Of a stretch of 64,000 bases of DNA, positions 42,700 to 55,889 are shown piece by piece. Origin of the DNA: Urechis unicinctus. Lineage: Eukaryota; Annelida; Polychaeta; Xenopneusta; Urechidae. Location of the stretch: positions 29,572,671-29,636,670 of the forward strand of contig CM067349.1 of assembly GCA_034190875.2 (NCBI GenBank), written 5' to 3'. The position numbers and the translations under genes are program-made. Each line of letters opens with the position of its first letter. Positions within the stretch are counted from its first letter, which is position 1. The notes under the pieces were generated by a model. The model had not been told where the DNA came from. It searched no databases and saw only the letters and a program-made list of their open reading frames with translations.

Positions 42700-43540
42700 T
42701 TCTTGTGAGTTGTGGCAACGCGGGAGCTACTGCCGCTTAAAAGAAGACGCATTTGTTAGCTTATTTACAAGAAGCAGGGAATCCCGAGTTCTCGATTCAA
42801 TATCACAAGTTAGATGTCATCATGGCCTCTAGTTATTTCCTGCAAGCAGCACATATCCGTTATTCCGTCAATTAGGTAAGTCAACGTCCTGTGCGTCTCC
42901 TTATAACCCCAGACGTAGCATAATGCATGCCAAGAGAACAGGACCTCCGAGATAAAAGGACATCCAAAATGAGGACAAATCATGGAGAGTTTGAGGGATT
43001 AAGAGATACTCACATCGGGAGCCAGCTGGGACGTCCTTGTACGACCGCCCTCAACTGCCCGTTCCTTCGTGGAGGTCGCAGTCTGAAATTCTGCTGCTTC
43101 ACGAGACAGAACTTATGAAACATCAAATGACTCCTTTGACAGCTTTCAACAGCTGTCCACCTTTTTGACTACCATGACTGCGGCCAGCCAACCGTGGACT
43201 CGGGAGCTGTTGGATAGTGATACAATCAGAGGATCAACTATTGTAAACTGCTGGTCGAATAAAAATGGTACACGCACGTATGTCTTATCGCGCTACTTGA
43301 CACACGGTTTTAAACGTTGATAAAGTTTGCCATGAGATCCAAAAGGCTACAACACAAAGAGACCTACAAACTTCACGACGAGACACATTCTAGCATAAGT
43401 ATTTTTTACCTGCTTTGCATCTCGCCGCTGACGCTCTCTCAATTTCTACTTCATCAACCACCTGCCTAAATTATACTTCAATCGTAGTCTCTCAAGCCTT
43501 GACCTGACTTCCAAACGTAATCAGTGATCAATAGTGCAGT
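42700..43540. other. Non-coding stretch, nothing recognised
   Basis: Mixed-composition DNA between the inverted-end element and the next minisatellite. Short open frames only, without motifs. Confidence 0.4.
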
Positions 43541-43544
43541 GTAA

Positions 43545-43960
43545 TAATGTTTCGTACTTCCATAAATTTATTGTTTTTCACTCCTGTTAATCTTATTTTT
43601 CCTGCCATAATCAATAGTTCTTTTCTTACTCGTGAGAATCTAATGTTTCGTACTTCTGAGAATCCATCGTTTCTAACTCCTGTGAATTTATTGTTTGGTG
43701 CAAGTGTGAATTTATCGTTTTTTACTCTTGCTTATATATTGCGTCGTACTCCAATGAATATATCGTTTAGTATTCCAATAAATCTATAATGTCGTACTCC
43801 TGTGAATCTATTGCTTTGTACTCCTATGTAAATATGATTCTACTCATATAAATCTATCGTCACTTACTCGTATTAAGCTTCCATTTCCTACTACTTCGTG
43901 CTCCATCATATCTGTCGTTTTTTACTCCTATGAATCTATTGTTTTGCGTTCCAAAGAATC
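43545..43960. repeat. Degenerate minisatellite
   Basis: About fourteen units of 25-30 bp on the theme TCGTACTCCTGTGAATCTAT TG. The 80-aa open frame here (RTSINLLFFTPVNLIF style) is a translation of the repeat. Confidence 0.75.
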
Positions 43961-44169
43961 GTTCATTTCCAGGCATTCGCGGTGTTGGACAACTGATGCA
44001 ATCTACCTCGGAGTGTTCGACGTCAATGGCATTACCTTATGATTCCAAAGCTGTTGGATCTATTCACTATTTAGTTTCCTACATTATCTGCTGCATACGC
44101 ATTCCAGAGGCTTATACTAGAATATGCAGCGCTTATATTATGTCAATATACCATTAACCCGACGTAGTG

Positions 44170-45285
44170 TATTAAACATGGTTAGTTGCCATGAGGGAGC
44201 CAAAGGTACAGTCTACATCGCCGCAACATCTGAACGACCCATAAAGGGAGTCTGTTACAAACAAGATGAGTGATGGGAAAGCAGTCCGCCTGTTTTGATA
44301 AAAATGAATGCTTAGAGGTTGAAGCGCAAAATTTAAGGCTGAATTGTCAGGATTATATGTCAATTTTACAGCGTTGTGGGTGAGTTGCTCACGTGAGTTG
44401 CATTCAAGGTCCTCAAGCACGGGCTCAGTGCTTGATCTTGATCCGTAATCAACTCTTCGCAAATACGCAGGACAGGCATGCTTACCTTAGATTTTCGGTT
44501 AGACTAGCCATAGCATCACCACGGTAATTAAGTAATAACTTGATGGCGAACATGTTATTTAACCGTTTGATAGTTTATCAATATCTCTTTATCATCGGAC
44601 CTGCTATACTGAACTCATTTCAGCCTGGCCCCCTTATTTTCCGGGCTGTGATTACTACAGGTGAATGATATCATCGTACCTGGAGAGCACGCTTTGTAGC
44701 TGCTGTTCTCCAAGCAGCAGGACCTGCTTTATATATTCATACAGCGGTTGGTAGGCCATTCTTGAATTTCAACCTCACTGCAACACGTGTGTGTACTTGC
44801 TTGCGAGAGCAAAAGGCAATGTACCAAGTTAAGTGGGCAGGCTTGTTTTTCGTCACTGTTGCTGCACGCGTGGTAAACACCATCCCAACACCCCTTCCCT
44901 ACTACTTCTACTGCCTTATTCCGTGAATCGAACATCCGCTTCCATTCGGGTTTTCGTATTTTTCGCTCGCATATTTCGCAAAATCTTATTGAACATATAT
45001 TACTGGCGAATCTGAGGCCCATTAGTGCTCAGTAGCAAAACAATATTCATTGTAATGTTTGCTAGAAGATTATCTCATTGGATTACATTTATTTCAGCGT
45101 AAATAACAGAATATAATAATACAATGAATATTCTGTAAAACATTTTAAAATTGCAACCGAGATCACTTTATTTCGCCCGGTGATATCTGTTGAATGACTT
45201 AACTGGGTAAAATTGCAATTAGCACAGCCTTAATGAAAAACCAGAACATAAAGGCAAACATCATGCCAACGATATAACTGCCAAT
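44170..45285. other. 3' flank of copy D (minus orientation)
   Basis: 44740-44905 is homologous to 55380-55520 and, inverted, to 21310-21400, so it is part of the block that follows each ligase copy. A reverse-orientation polyadenylation-type signal (TTTATTTCGCCC near 45168) corresponds to the AATAAAG found after copies A-C. No gene was called. Confidence 0.5.
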
Positions 45286-47518
45286 CTACTTGTCAGCTTG
45301 GAGACTGTCTCGCAGAAGCCGTCGCAAGATTTTGCCGCTGGCTGACTTTGGGATTTGATCAACAAACTTGACACCTCCTCGCAGCTTCTTGAATGGTGCC
45401 ACTCGCTCTGGATTAGTCCATGAAGCATAAGAGGCATGATAATGCTTAGCTCAAATACCCCTAATTAAACCACGTTATGAAACGCACCATCATTTACTAA
45501 TACGTTGATGACTTTATAATATGGCAGCGGTTACAATTGAAGTTCGTACCTGCAACGTAATCCACGACCTCCTGCTCAGAAGCTGATTTATCCGCCTTTA
45601 AAACAACACACGCCAGGGGCAGCTCCCCCGCCATCTCGTCAGCAATACCTATTACTGCGATATCCTGAACAGCATCGTGGTCCTAAAGCACATCTTCCAA
45701 TGACGCTGGTGCCACCTAAAGAATAAATGCCATCCTGTTATAGGTGCGTTATATATCCATGATGAGTGACGACCATTGCCAGTTGTGGTTAATCTCTACC
45801 TGAAATCCTTTGTATTTGATCAGCTCTTTTTTCCGGTCAACTTTAAGAAATGTTCATCCTCGTCAAAATAGCCAATTTCACCTGCAATCATTTCATAAAA
45901 GTTGCAGCCCCTTAATGCTGATATATAATCGCATCTATTAAACGTGATCAAATTATTACTATTAATGGGAAGTATATACCTGTAAGAACCCAACCGTCTT
46001 TGTCAATGGTTTCTGCCGTAGCCTCGGGACGATTCAGGTAACCTATCATCTGCTGTGGACCTCTTATCAGAATCTCCCCTTCCTTTCCAGGACCAAGCTC
46101 TTCTCCAGTGGTAAGATCGACAACCTAATAATGGAAAATGCATGGAAGTATAGTATGGGGATAATCTGATCCTTGATCTCAATAGATGTGGACAACTGAA
46201 TCACATCAGCTGAATGTTAGTTCAAGTCTGGCCCATTAAGAAAATATCACTCACCTTGCATTCAGTGTTGGGCAGAACAACCCCAACGGAACTTGATTTA
46301 CGCATTGTGTTAAGACACATGTGGGAAATGCATTCTGTCATCCCGTACCCTGGACAACACACGGTCCAATCAGAGAATAATGCCACATCGAGAAATATAA
46401 GGTTTTGTACATTTGGTGTGATAATATCAACAGGGATTATTCTGTATACCACAAACCTTGTTTGATGCATGGCAGGTCCAGTTTGTTAATCAGCCCTCTT
46501 TCAACTTCGATACCCAGTGGTGCACTACCACAAAGTAGCTGCTTGACGTTGGGCAGGTCAAAAGATGCAACTTTGGGGTGTTTGGCTAACAGTATAGCGA
46601 CAGTGGGCACCGTGAGCAGCAAAGGGCACTGTTCATACGTTTAACTAATCACAATAGTTAATTTGCATTTTGCACATGGGTTGTTGGTCAATATAGGTCA
46701 TAGAAGGCAAGCGAGACATTTAGCAATTTCCGGCGGCAACATTATTGTTGTTATGTTTTTATTTATTTATTTAATTTTAATTCTGTGAATAACAGTTATT
46801 TGCTACATGTTTCGTTAACTTCAACTGCTTGCCAGTTTCTTATTGCAATCAACGTGACAATCTTGACACGATTCTGTTAATTACCTTGTGCTCCTCATTG
46901 AGTTTCAGATAAGCTTCAAAGTCAAATCTTTTCATGAGGACATTGGTTTTGCCGTCCATGATATACAGAAGTGATATCATGGCCCCATATATATGGAACA
47001 GCGGCATGAACACGACGAATGCTTCCTCTACTGTCCGCGTTACTAAACCAACACTGGGATGGCTACAAAACAGTTAATGGAGAAAAATTTTACTTCCTCG
47101 CATACATTTCCCTCAAAACATTAATTACCTAAAATTGTTACCGTCTTTGCTTGTTGATTAGGTAACTTACAGTGATATCGAGACTAATGCAATAGCCGTT
47201 TGGTGAGTGTGCATCACACATTTTGGTTTACCAGCCATCCCTGCTGAGAATAACATGAATGCCACATCCTTGTCAGGATCAATCGCAACAAGGGGCGCAG
47301 CTCCCTGTAGGCCACGAAGCCAGATTCAACATCCCCATAGGTTATCGCAGCCTGCCCATCAACAGAAACACATTTGTTTATACTGGTATATATTATTCAT
47401 GTAGAAGATGATAATCCATTATCAGTCACATAGCTTATTTGATCTGTTGGCAGTTGGTTCGAGCTTGGTGAACAACAGCAAGCTGCTCAGGTGAAGTCAC
47501 CACATATTTGGCGCCGCT

Positions 47519-47745
47519 CTCGACGATATGCTCCACCACCTCACCTATGGATATGAAATAATACCTCATTCATTGGAGTTCTGACCTTTTCATGAACTTA
47601 ACATCACATTCTGTTGTTAGCAGCATCTCTCTCGACGATATGCTCCACCACCTCACCTATGGATAAGGAATAAACCCACATTCATAGTAGTTATAACATT
47701 TATATGAACTTAACATTGCAATATGTTGTCTACAGCATTTGACGT
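47519..47745. repeat. Tandem duplication of the exon 3 acceptor region in copy D
   Basis: The block CGACGATATGCTCCACCACC TCACCTATGGAT with following intron sequence (47519-47633) is repeated with changes at 47636-47745. The second copy carries a splice acceptor and the first codons of exon 3 only, a possible decoy splice site for the minus-strand gene. Confidence 0.75.
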
Positions 47746-47799
47746 CGGATTGTCACTTCAATCCTCGTTTCATAGTTACCATAATAGAATCATCTCTGC

Positions 47800-48590
47800 A
47801 CCATACCCTACTGACACCATAGTAAATCATCAAAATGACGCATTCATGTATTTCTACCTAATATAACCGTCGTATATCATAGTTTCATCTCTGTATTCCT
47901 CCCTAATATCACCACTGTATATCACCATAGTGTCATCTCTGTATATCACCCTAATATCACCGCTGTATATCAATATAATGTCATAGTGTCATCTTTGTAT
48001 TTCACTCTAATGTTATCGTAGTATATCACCATAGTGTCAACTCTGTATATCACCCTAATGTCATCGTATCATATCACCAAAGTGCCATCTCTGTATTTTA
48101 CCCTGATGTCATCGCGGTATATCAATGTTTTGTGCCTTCCCTGTACACGAACGCCACCATTGTCCTCACTGTACTTCGCCCGAGCGCACCTCTAACTGGA
48201 GACACGTATGCATTTCGTCCTTCTAATTGTACCTCACCTTAATCACATCATCAGTATCTGAATGTGCTATCACAACTACATTTGACCCAACCGTCGCCAA
48301 TGGGGCTCACCCATCTCACTACTATACCTCACATCAATATCACTGCAATACTCCATCCAAATGTAAGAGCCTTGCCCAACCCGACTGTCATTACACTACC
48401 TCACATTTATGTTACTGCAATACCCTATCCTAATGTTATTACCAAGCTTCACTCGACTGTCATTGCACTACCTCACAATATTTTCACTGCTGTACCCCTT
48501 CCTAGTGTCATTACCGTGCCTCAGCCGACTCTCAATACACAACCTCACAATACTGTCACTGCTTCTAGTTCACCCATCATCCTGTTGCGG
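47800..48590. repeat. Intron 2 minisatellites of copy D
   Basis: Two families. 47870-48130 repeats a 30-35-bp unit near GTATATCACCATAGTGTCAT CTCT. 48300-48570 repeats a unit near CCTCACAATACTGTCACTGC. Related but shorter sequences lie in intron 2 of A-C and E on the opposite orientation (e.g. 17930-18120). Open frames here are artefacts. Confidence 0.65.
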
Positions 48591-49588
48591 CTAACGTGCC
48601 GATGTCTGCTGTGAGTTCGGACTTTCTTCCAAACTTTATCACTCATCAATTGTTTACAATAGAACAGCTGCATTTCGTCTGCTTTATCACTTACCACTCG
48701 TGTGGGTGGGGTTGCACGCAGTCATAATGGCGCCGATCTTAGCCAATGCTAAGAACATTATGGGTGTTTCTATGGCGTTCCCAGAGATGATAATGACCAC
48801 ATCGCCTTTCCGTACCCCTAAGTTCCACAACGCTCCCGCGAGAGTGTTGACCTCTTTGAACACCTGTCGAAAGGTCATGGTTCGATCTGTCGGCCATTCT
48901 CGCTGTCACAGAAATCAGGGATTGGAGTAAAGTGCCGGAGTAAAGTGGTCACACAAAACAACATCAAAAGGCAGGCGTTTCAATCAATATGAAGGTATGT
49001 CAGTGGAGTCGGCATGTTTATGTTTTAATGGAGGACATCAGCTGCATTCGCTGGCCATGACAGCTACCTTATCATGATACCTTATCATGATGGTCCGCTC
49101 TGTTTGAGCTTTGGAGTATTTCCGTTTGCTAAAATCAAATAAAGTGCCCTCACTAATGATGATTAAAGGTTGAAAAGAACCAAGAATACCGCGGTTTTAG
49201 TCTATGTTCTTCACTAAGAAAATATGTACACGCGTGTGTTGATATCGGACAGACCCTGCTTGCATATATGATTCGGCGGGGCAACGGTTTCCAGCAAAAG
49301 TATATACTATTTGATCTAAATAAATGTTTAACGGTAGCCCTGAAGCTAGGCAGCGTGGCATGTGTACAGTGGTCAAAGATGATAATAAGGACAAATATTC
49401 ATTAGCTGATTTTGTTATGATGCCTACTTACAAAAGCTGTCCTGTCTTCGAATCCAGCAGATTTCTCTTGTACCATCTGCCAGAGATCAACCCCCTGGGG
49501 TATGTCGACAGATTTCAAAGGGCTCGTCAAAGGCATGCTCTCTGTGGTTTGATTTACCTGTCAAAGCACGTCTAAATATGGTGCCCCA

Positions 49589-49619
<31 letters not shown>
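49589..49619. repeat. (CA)n microsatellite
   Basis: About 15 CA units. Confidence 0.97.
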
Positions 49620-49623
<4 letters not shown>

Positions 49624-52600
49624 CTGAACTTGCGGTGTTAGAGAGCAGGAAGTTGAGGACCGAGGTACATCAGCAAGAAGCAATATTAAGACAAAATGCA
49701 AACCAACAAAAGTCCTTATCTTGTACAGCAATGCTAAGCGAACCCCCGTGTGGTTGGAGCTAGTCTGACTGTTTTCGCACCTTTTTTTGCGGGCACAACG
49801 TTAGGTCGGATGGGGTTATGACGACATCACTTTGTACCTCTATCTCAGACCGGCCATATTTGTATTATATTCTGCTTTATTTAATTCGTTATCTAATCAG
49901 GGTCGACAACCAGTGTGGAGCGATATAAGAGCTGGAGTTAACTGTCCAGTTTCGCTCTTAATGCAAGTCAAAATAACAGCTGCTAGATCAATTAAATCGT
50001 GATTATGGCATGAACGGCCTACCGTACTGACAGGTTGTACGCGTTGTTTGCCATAGCATTAAATATATATAACGAAAATCATATTCCTATAATAACCATT
50101 CTTGACTTGCCCAGGTTGACCCCCGATTTCGGACTCATGTAACTCCATTGGTTCCATATTTGTTTTGTCAGGCTTTGATCATAACCCCATTATATGCCCA
50201 TACAGTCCATATGTCACAGATGACATCCTTCTCAATTGGATAGCCATGCCTGACAATCCAATGCAGTGGAAATTGCGCTGCAACATAAACACCGTAGATT
50301 TCCCAGTCATGAAAGATTTTATATCATTTTTGCTTTAACAACACGATAGATAATATCTCAGTATGATCTTCTTTCTAATTTCCCTTAGATGATGTCGCCT
50401 CTGTATGGCTGCGTTACAGGTTCCCCAATGCCACAAGCTTAAACTGTTCAATGCAAACACACTAGCTGGTTGTGCTTTTATCACGCCAGTACGCTAATTG
50501 CTCAGCCTGGACTAGACCAGATATATAGGGTGTTGTCAGATGGGGTCCTTTTGTCACTGCTAAAACATTTAAACATTTGACTTCTCATTTCATATCAATC
50601 AATTCAATTGACCTTAATTCTATTTTAATCCAGGGTCGACTATGACAACAAATACCTTGACTTAGGCATTGCTTGTTCTTATTAAGTCCCGTTTGGAGGC
50701 CCCGATGATGGTGAGGGCATTCAGACGATGCATTAACACGAATCAATAATGTACAAATCCACTCAAACCATTGCTCGCTATTTTAAGCGCTTATCTGAAA
50801 AGACGATTCCCGACACAGTTGCCCAATTATATTGTATTGGACCGCAATAACAGTGGCAATCGCAGCCCAGATTGGGCCAGGTGGGCAAAGGCACTCCAGG
50901 GGAGCTATTGAAGCATCAGAATCACCCTCAGTTATCACCGTCGTAATATCACCTCGTTGCTGAAAGAGACGTAGAACCCCAGCAATTCATAAAATTTATT
51001 TACCAGTTGCAGGTTAAAGCAAATAATACTGCCCTTCCGTGTGGTGGGTTGTAAATTTGCATGAATCCAACCCGAGGTGCGATGGTGGAGATGGTGTTAT
51101 TGAAGCGTCTTGGGAGAAATCACAGTTTTATTTAAGACGCCTTTCATCCTTTTGGTTTGCACAACTGCTTCTGTTGCTACTTATTGTTTAGCAAAACCGT
51201 AATCATGACAAGAAAAACGCTTACGATTCTCCCAACTTTCAACAATCAATACAAATTTCTGAAAATAGTATCAAGCTTAACCACATTGGGAACACCAAAA
51301 TTTGATAATATATGGGTAAATGGCGCATTGAAATCAGCCACCTAAAACATGTTGAAGAATAAGCGACCTAGACCAGTAACTACCAATGAGCAACTACATT
51401 ATTTTCGGGTATTATTGCTCAAACCTCTCCCACATCAGCTCCGGGTATATCGCAGCCTTTTCCGTGTGCCATATTTGGTCTGTCTGGCGCAAAGGTGTAT
51501 TGCTATCTAGTTTCTTTTCATGCAGAACAATGGATCGAAGGTGATGATATTCAGTGGAACCTGCTGATAATGCCAGAATCGGTGACCAACATGTTTGCAG
51601 TTTGTTTGTTTTTTAAATAAAAAATATCGAAAATAATTAATAGAGATCTGAATTTCATAAAGTGGCCTAACGTGCTTAAACGCTTTAGTTCCCTACAAAA
51701 AAAATCATAAAGCGAAGTCGAAATGATTATCAACACTCCGCCAGTCCCGTCACCCCTACACCCACCCCCGGCCCCTGCCGGGCATGTGTTGGCATGAACA
51801 GCACCTCATACAGCCATAATTGTAACTCGTTACTAAAAAACATCTGTAAATGTTGTGTTATCGCCGATGTTCTTTGTCCAATATTCTAGAATCCATGGGT
51901 TATATTCGTCCGGATGGAACTGTAGCAGCAAGGAAGAAGTCAAGCACAGCGCCAGCCTCTGATGACGTAGCGTTTTCACTTGCTTAGTAACTTACATTCA
52001 GAGCTACTTAGTAGTACATCAACGCCTTGTCATAGCCGACAGCAGATGCAATGCATAACTCTTATCTATTGGCAAACAATGCAAAAACCTAGCTCTATGA
52101 GAGCAATAGTATTACTTACATGGCGAGAGCTGTGTATTTCCGCGTGTGAACTTCACGAGAACTGGCGCAGAAAAGGACATTTTATTCTGACCAGGAGCAG
52201 CGGCGCTTCTATGCAAATGAGACGTTTAGCTCATGTTACAAACGCAGGGAACACATTCGGTTGGGTTCAAATTTTGTGCCATCTTGTTCGTCCATGTGTT
52301 CCAATGTTTATTAATTGATTTGTTATTCACCTTCATAATGAAACTCAATATTGGGGTCATTTTTCAAAACAATTAGTTTCACTGTGGCAGATGTTGAGGC
52401 AATATGCAAGTGAGACCTTTGTTACTTGTTTGCAGCCCTGAAGTAAAACTGACTGAGATCCTTGAGGAACGATATCCTTCTGTGTGCGCTTTGGTAGGAC
52501 GTGGTCTGGTTGACATGTGTTGTCGTACGTGTGTGTATGTGTGTATATACGTTTGGTGCGAGTGCGTGTGTTTGGTGCATGTTTGTATATTTGATGTGCG

Positions 52601-54460
52601 TATGATGTAAGTGATGTGTGGATATGTGTATAATTATATGTATGTGTGTTGTATGTGTGTCTGAGGGTACAGTGTATGATTTTGAGTTCGTTGTGTGCAT
52701 GCATGTTCGATCTGTGTCCTTCAGTTCACTAGTCTTTACTTGGATGTTCGAAGCGAACTGCACATCAAGAACGTGCTTTTTTTTCTTTCCTGCTGCCACT
52801 CTTTCAAACGTGACGAATTCGTGAGAGAAAATCTATGCTAATGAACTCTCCCCTTTCCATAGATGCGGTTCATGCACCTGGAGCCACGCAGTGAACACCT
52901 GTCTCCCTTTTATAGGTGCCCTTGGTCGCCGTTGTTGTTGACTAATCGGCCATCGACCAATAAAATTACACTGACCGCATCCTAACCCATGGCATCGTGT
53001 TTTAGCAAGTAGCAATGGCGGCGATTGTGGCCAAAATCCGCGCATTTTAAATGCCTCTTAGTACATACACTGTTTGTTTTGGGACAAAATAACTGCAGAT
53101 TATATAACCTTATGTTGTTGTTAATATATTAACATCTGATCGTGAAATTGCTTCCGATCACCTTTAAATGTTCCTATTAAATAATCGTCGATAATCTCGG
53201 GAGCAAAAGTGATACTCGCAGATAAATGGGGAAACCCCTCACAGAAAACAAGTTTAACGATGGTTAAACTCTGCACTGGCGAATATCCCTCTTTGATATG
53301 CAGATTGATCAACATGAAGAATCACTTGTTAAGTCACATGATACCCGCCTTCAACGGGATATAAACGAAGGTTCGCAATTTACGTCAGTGGCTCTCTTCA
53401 TCAAACTTAATTCGACACTCATACCATTAAGTCCATTTAGCGGCCTCAGTTGTGCAGAAACCATTTTATGTACACTGCAAGATAGTAATTAAGACATTCA
53501 TGTTATTTTATGCGTAGTACGTATTTATTCCATTTTAATGAGTCATCACTTATCCTACAACAATATATTTGGGGGTGAATTCGATCAAGGAAATGCCACT
53601 TAACGACAAATTTCTGAAGCTCTATCTAACGTGTTGTGTTTGGTGCAGTAGTGCACGGGATGATTTTGCTTACTGTCTTTGCCATGTTATTAAGCGTACA
53701 ATGCTGCTTCAAATGAATCTCCTTGACATTTGTAGAACGCTCCATATTGATATGCATTTCGAAAGAACAAAAATACAGACATTCATTCATATATCATATG
53801 TGAGACGAGAAAATGCAAGTGCAAAATCTTAAGGGAATTTCTTCAGGCTTCTTAACCTGAATAGCTGCTGGTACTCTCTATTTGTTGACATTTGGGCATA
53901 TGGCAGATCATCTCGCGTTCAACTGTAATTCAACCTAGTATTTCTTTTCATTGTAGAACGGACGACTGGGGCTTTTACTCATCACCAGCCATAATATGGA
54001 GGTAGTACCCCGGAAAGTGCCTCTATCTTTATATAACAAGAAGGTATTAAACCAATGGGCACTACTGTACCACCCTTCCCTTATTCATACACGAAATATA
54101 CTAGAGAAATCGTACATTGCGATTAGAGTTTCTGATGCTTTGTAAATTCTTTTTGACAATGAAGCATTCCGCCCTCTATGACCGACTTTCAAAGATTAGA
54201 ATTTTGCCGTTAATCACGAGGAAGTCACCAAAGAGTTTATAGCTTCACTAAAAGGGCTCCCTTCGAGTGGCTCTGCGGTGATCGCTTCCCTAATTATAAT
54301 ACATTGCAATCGTCAGGTGGCGCTACCGTTACACAAACAAAAGCACATGGATTGATGAGAGTGTGGAAAATGTTGTTTTGCAGACACTTGCCGCTGCCAA
54401 AAAACACGTCGCACAATAGGCTTATGAATAGCGAAAATAGCAAGTGCACTATTTAATAAA
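49620..54460. other. About 5 kb without a recognisable gene
   Basis: Only short open frames with no family resemblance. There is a TG/TATG-rich stretch at 52520-52680 and plain AT-rich DNA elsewhere. I see no copy of the ligase, transposon or flank block here. This is the longest stretch of apparently unique DNA in the right half. Confidence 0.5.
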
Positions 54461-55540
54461 TGTCAGCTTGATCAAATACCCGGTCTGGGGTTCACATATC
54501 GAAAACAGTTCGCCTCTTACAGCGTCCGCGCAGTTTACGATCCTCGATATTTCATGTCCGCACTGTAGATGGTAGTTTTAGATTGTCAATAACTGTCTGA
54601 AGCGAGGGAACTGGCCTGGGGTCGACATTAGCATTCTTTGGCATGTCAGGGGGATGTGAAGGTCTCGAGCGAAGAGTTTATAGCTACGCTAAGCTGCGTG
54701 ACGATTATGAAATTACACGAAAGACACCCCCGACATCAGGCGACGATTCCATGAAATCAACAAAAGCACTTGGGACTGTTGATCCAACGTCTTGGGGCTC
54801 GGCGGCTGTTAAAGATATGGAGTCATCTGATTGGTCGAGGCAACTACAGCTCCAAATTAAACAGAGAACTCCACGTGATTTTAAGAGACGCTAGGACAAG
54901 ACGCTATGACAATAACGCTTGGGCCAACAGGTGGCGTCTTCACATATTTCCTCGGGCGGAAGGCTGGAGTGAGCACTCAAAGGGTAGCTATAAACTCTTT
55001 GATGTGACTCGCTGAGCGTGGGTGTCAGCTTGTCCCGGACGCATTTCGCTGCTAAGCGCTGATTGGCTTAATACTCACTTGCAAGGCTGAAAACGCTACC
55101 TGCTTTTAGCAAAGTTTTGGCACAGGTGAGGCCACTAAACTGAACGAGGTTATATGTCGTGTTTTAAGGTCACCGACGATTCTCAACAACAACAAAATGT
55201 TGGTTCACACGACTCGATAGACACCGCATTTTAAATGGGTGTGCGAGTGACCCCAACAAATGGCATTACTGCCAAGGATAAACTGCGCCCTGGTAAATGT
55301 TAGAAGCAGTTATTGCTGCGGGAGCTCCTATCAATCATTAGCTCATGATGAGCACCTCATCAGCATTTGGTAGGTCATCCTTGAATAGTAAACCCACGGT
55401 GACACATGTGTGTACTTGTTTCCGAGTGCAAAAGGCAATGTACAAAGTTAAGTGATGCAGCTGGTTTATCGTCACTGATGCAACCTACGTCGCAAACACC
55501 ACAGACCATAACCCCAAATTCCTTCCCCAGGGGCGTGTGT
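54460..55540. repeat. Inverted copy of the ligase 3'-flank block
   Basis: Reverse complement of about 21310-22075 with many changes: ATGTCAGCTTGATCAAATAC (54459 on) pairs with 22035-22065, and ATTTGGTAGGTCATCCTTGA to CCAAATTCCTTCCCC (about 55370-55530) pairs with the 21310-21400 end and with 44740-44905. It follows copy E in the direction of its transcription, as expected. Confidence 0.7.
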
Positions 55541-55889
55541 GTTGCGTAGCAGCAAAACAGTTAATGGCAATGCTTCGAATGAAGTTACGATGTTGAGCAC
55601 AGTTGACTACCCGACCATCGATAAAAATGAGAGTTCATTATAATGGGTGCAGAAAAATGATCTATTTATTCTACATTTAATTATGAATGCAGCAAACGCT
55701 GCAGTTAATAAAATATTACTCGATTATATTGAACATTCTGCTAATTATTCAAATTTTCAAACCGGGAACACTTTATTTCGCCCAGTGCTATTTGTTAAAT
55801 GGCATCACTGGGTAAATTGCCGTATGCATTGCCTTAATACAAAACCAGAACATAAAGGCATCCATCATGTTAACGATGTATCTGCCATT

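Larger units (their letters stand above)
45286..49536 (-). pseudogene. Acyl-CoA synthetase copy D, full exon set but degenerate
   Basis: Inverted copy with all exons, including exon 1 (49536-49432, [19 protein letters not shown]) and an intron 1 like that of copy A, without the transposon junction. Exon 2 (about 48902-48696) is open. Exon 4 (about 47360-47175) has lost about 22 bp after AYREL, and its P-loop reads FSAGMAGKPKCVMHTH instead of [16 protein letters not shown], so the phosphate-binding residues are gone. Exons 5-8 are open (GYGMTE present). Exon 9 reads GEIGYF instead of GDIGYY and has a frame change near 45842. Exon 10 has a TAG near 45688. Exon 11 keeps [11 protein letters not shown] and ends at 45286. 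Its divergence from A-C and lack of the MITE suggest an older paralogue. Confidence 0.8.

Noticed and set aside
43547-43789. 80-aa open frame with repeated NLLFFTPVN-like phrases
   Set aside because: Direct translation of a 25-30-bp minisatellite.
48264-48614. 116-aa open frame, plus strand
   Set aside because: A product of the intron 2 minisatellite of ligase copy D.
49324-49575. 83-aa plus-strand frame
   Set aside because: Antisense to exon 1 of ligase copy D; the minus strand matches exon 1 of copy A with a splice donor at the same place.
52357-52799. Overlapping 115-125-aa frames on minus, His/Thr-rich
   Set aside because: They run through a TG/CA-rich low-complexity stretch and have no motif.
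53569-53832. 87-aa plus-strand frame in the gene-poor stretch
   Set aside because: No splice context, family resemblance or second copy; length is within chance expectation for AT-rich DNA.
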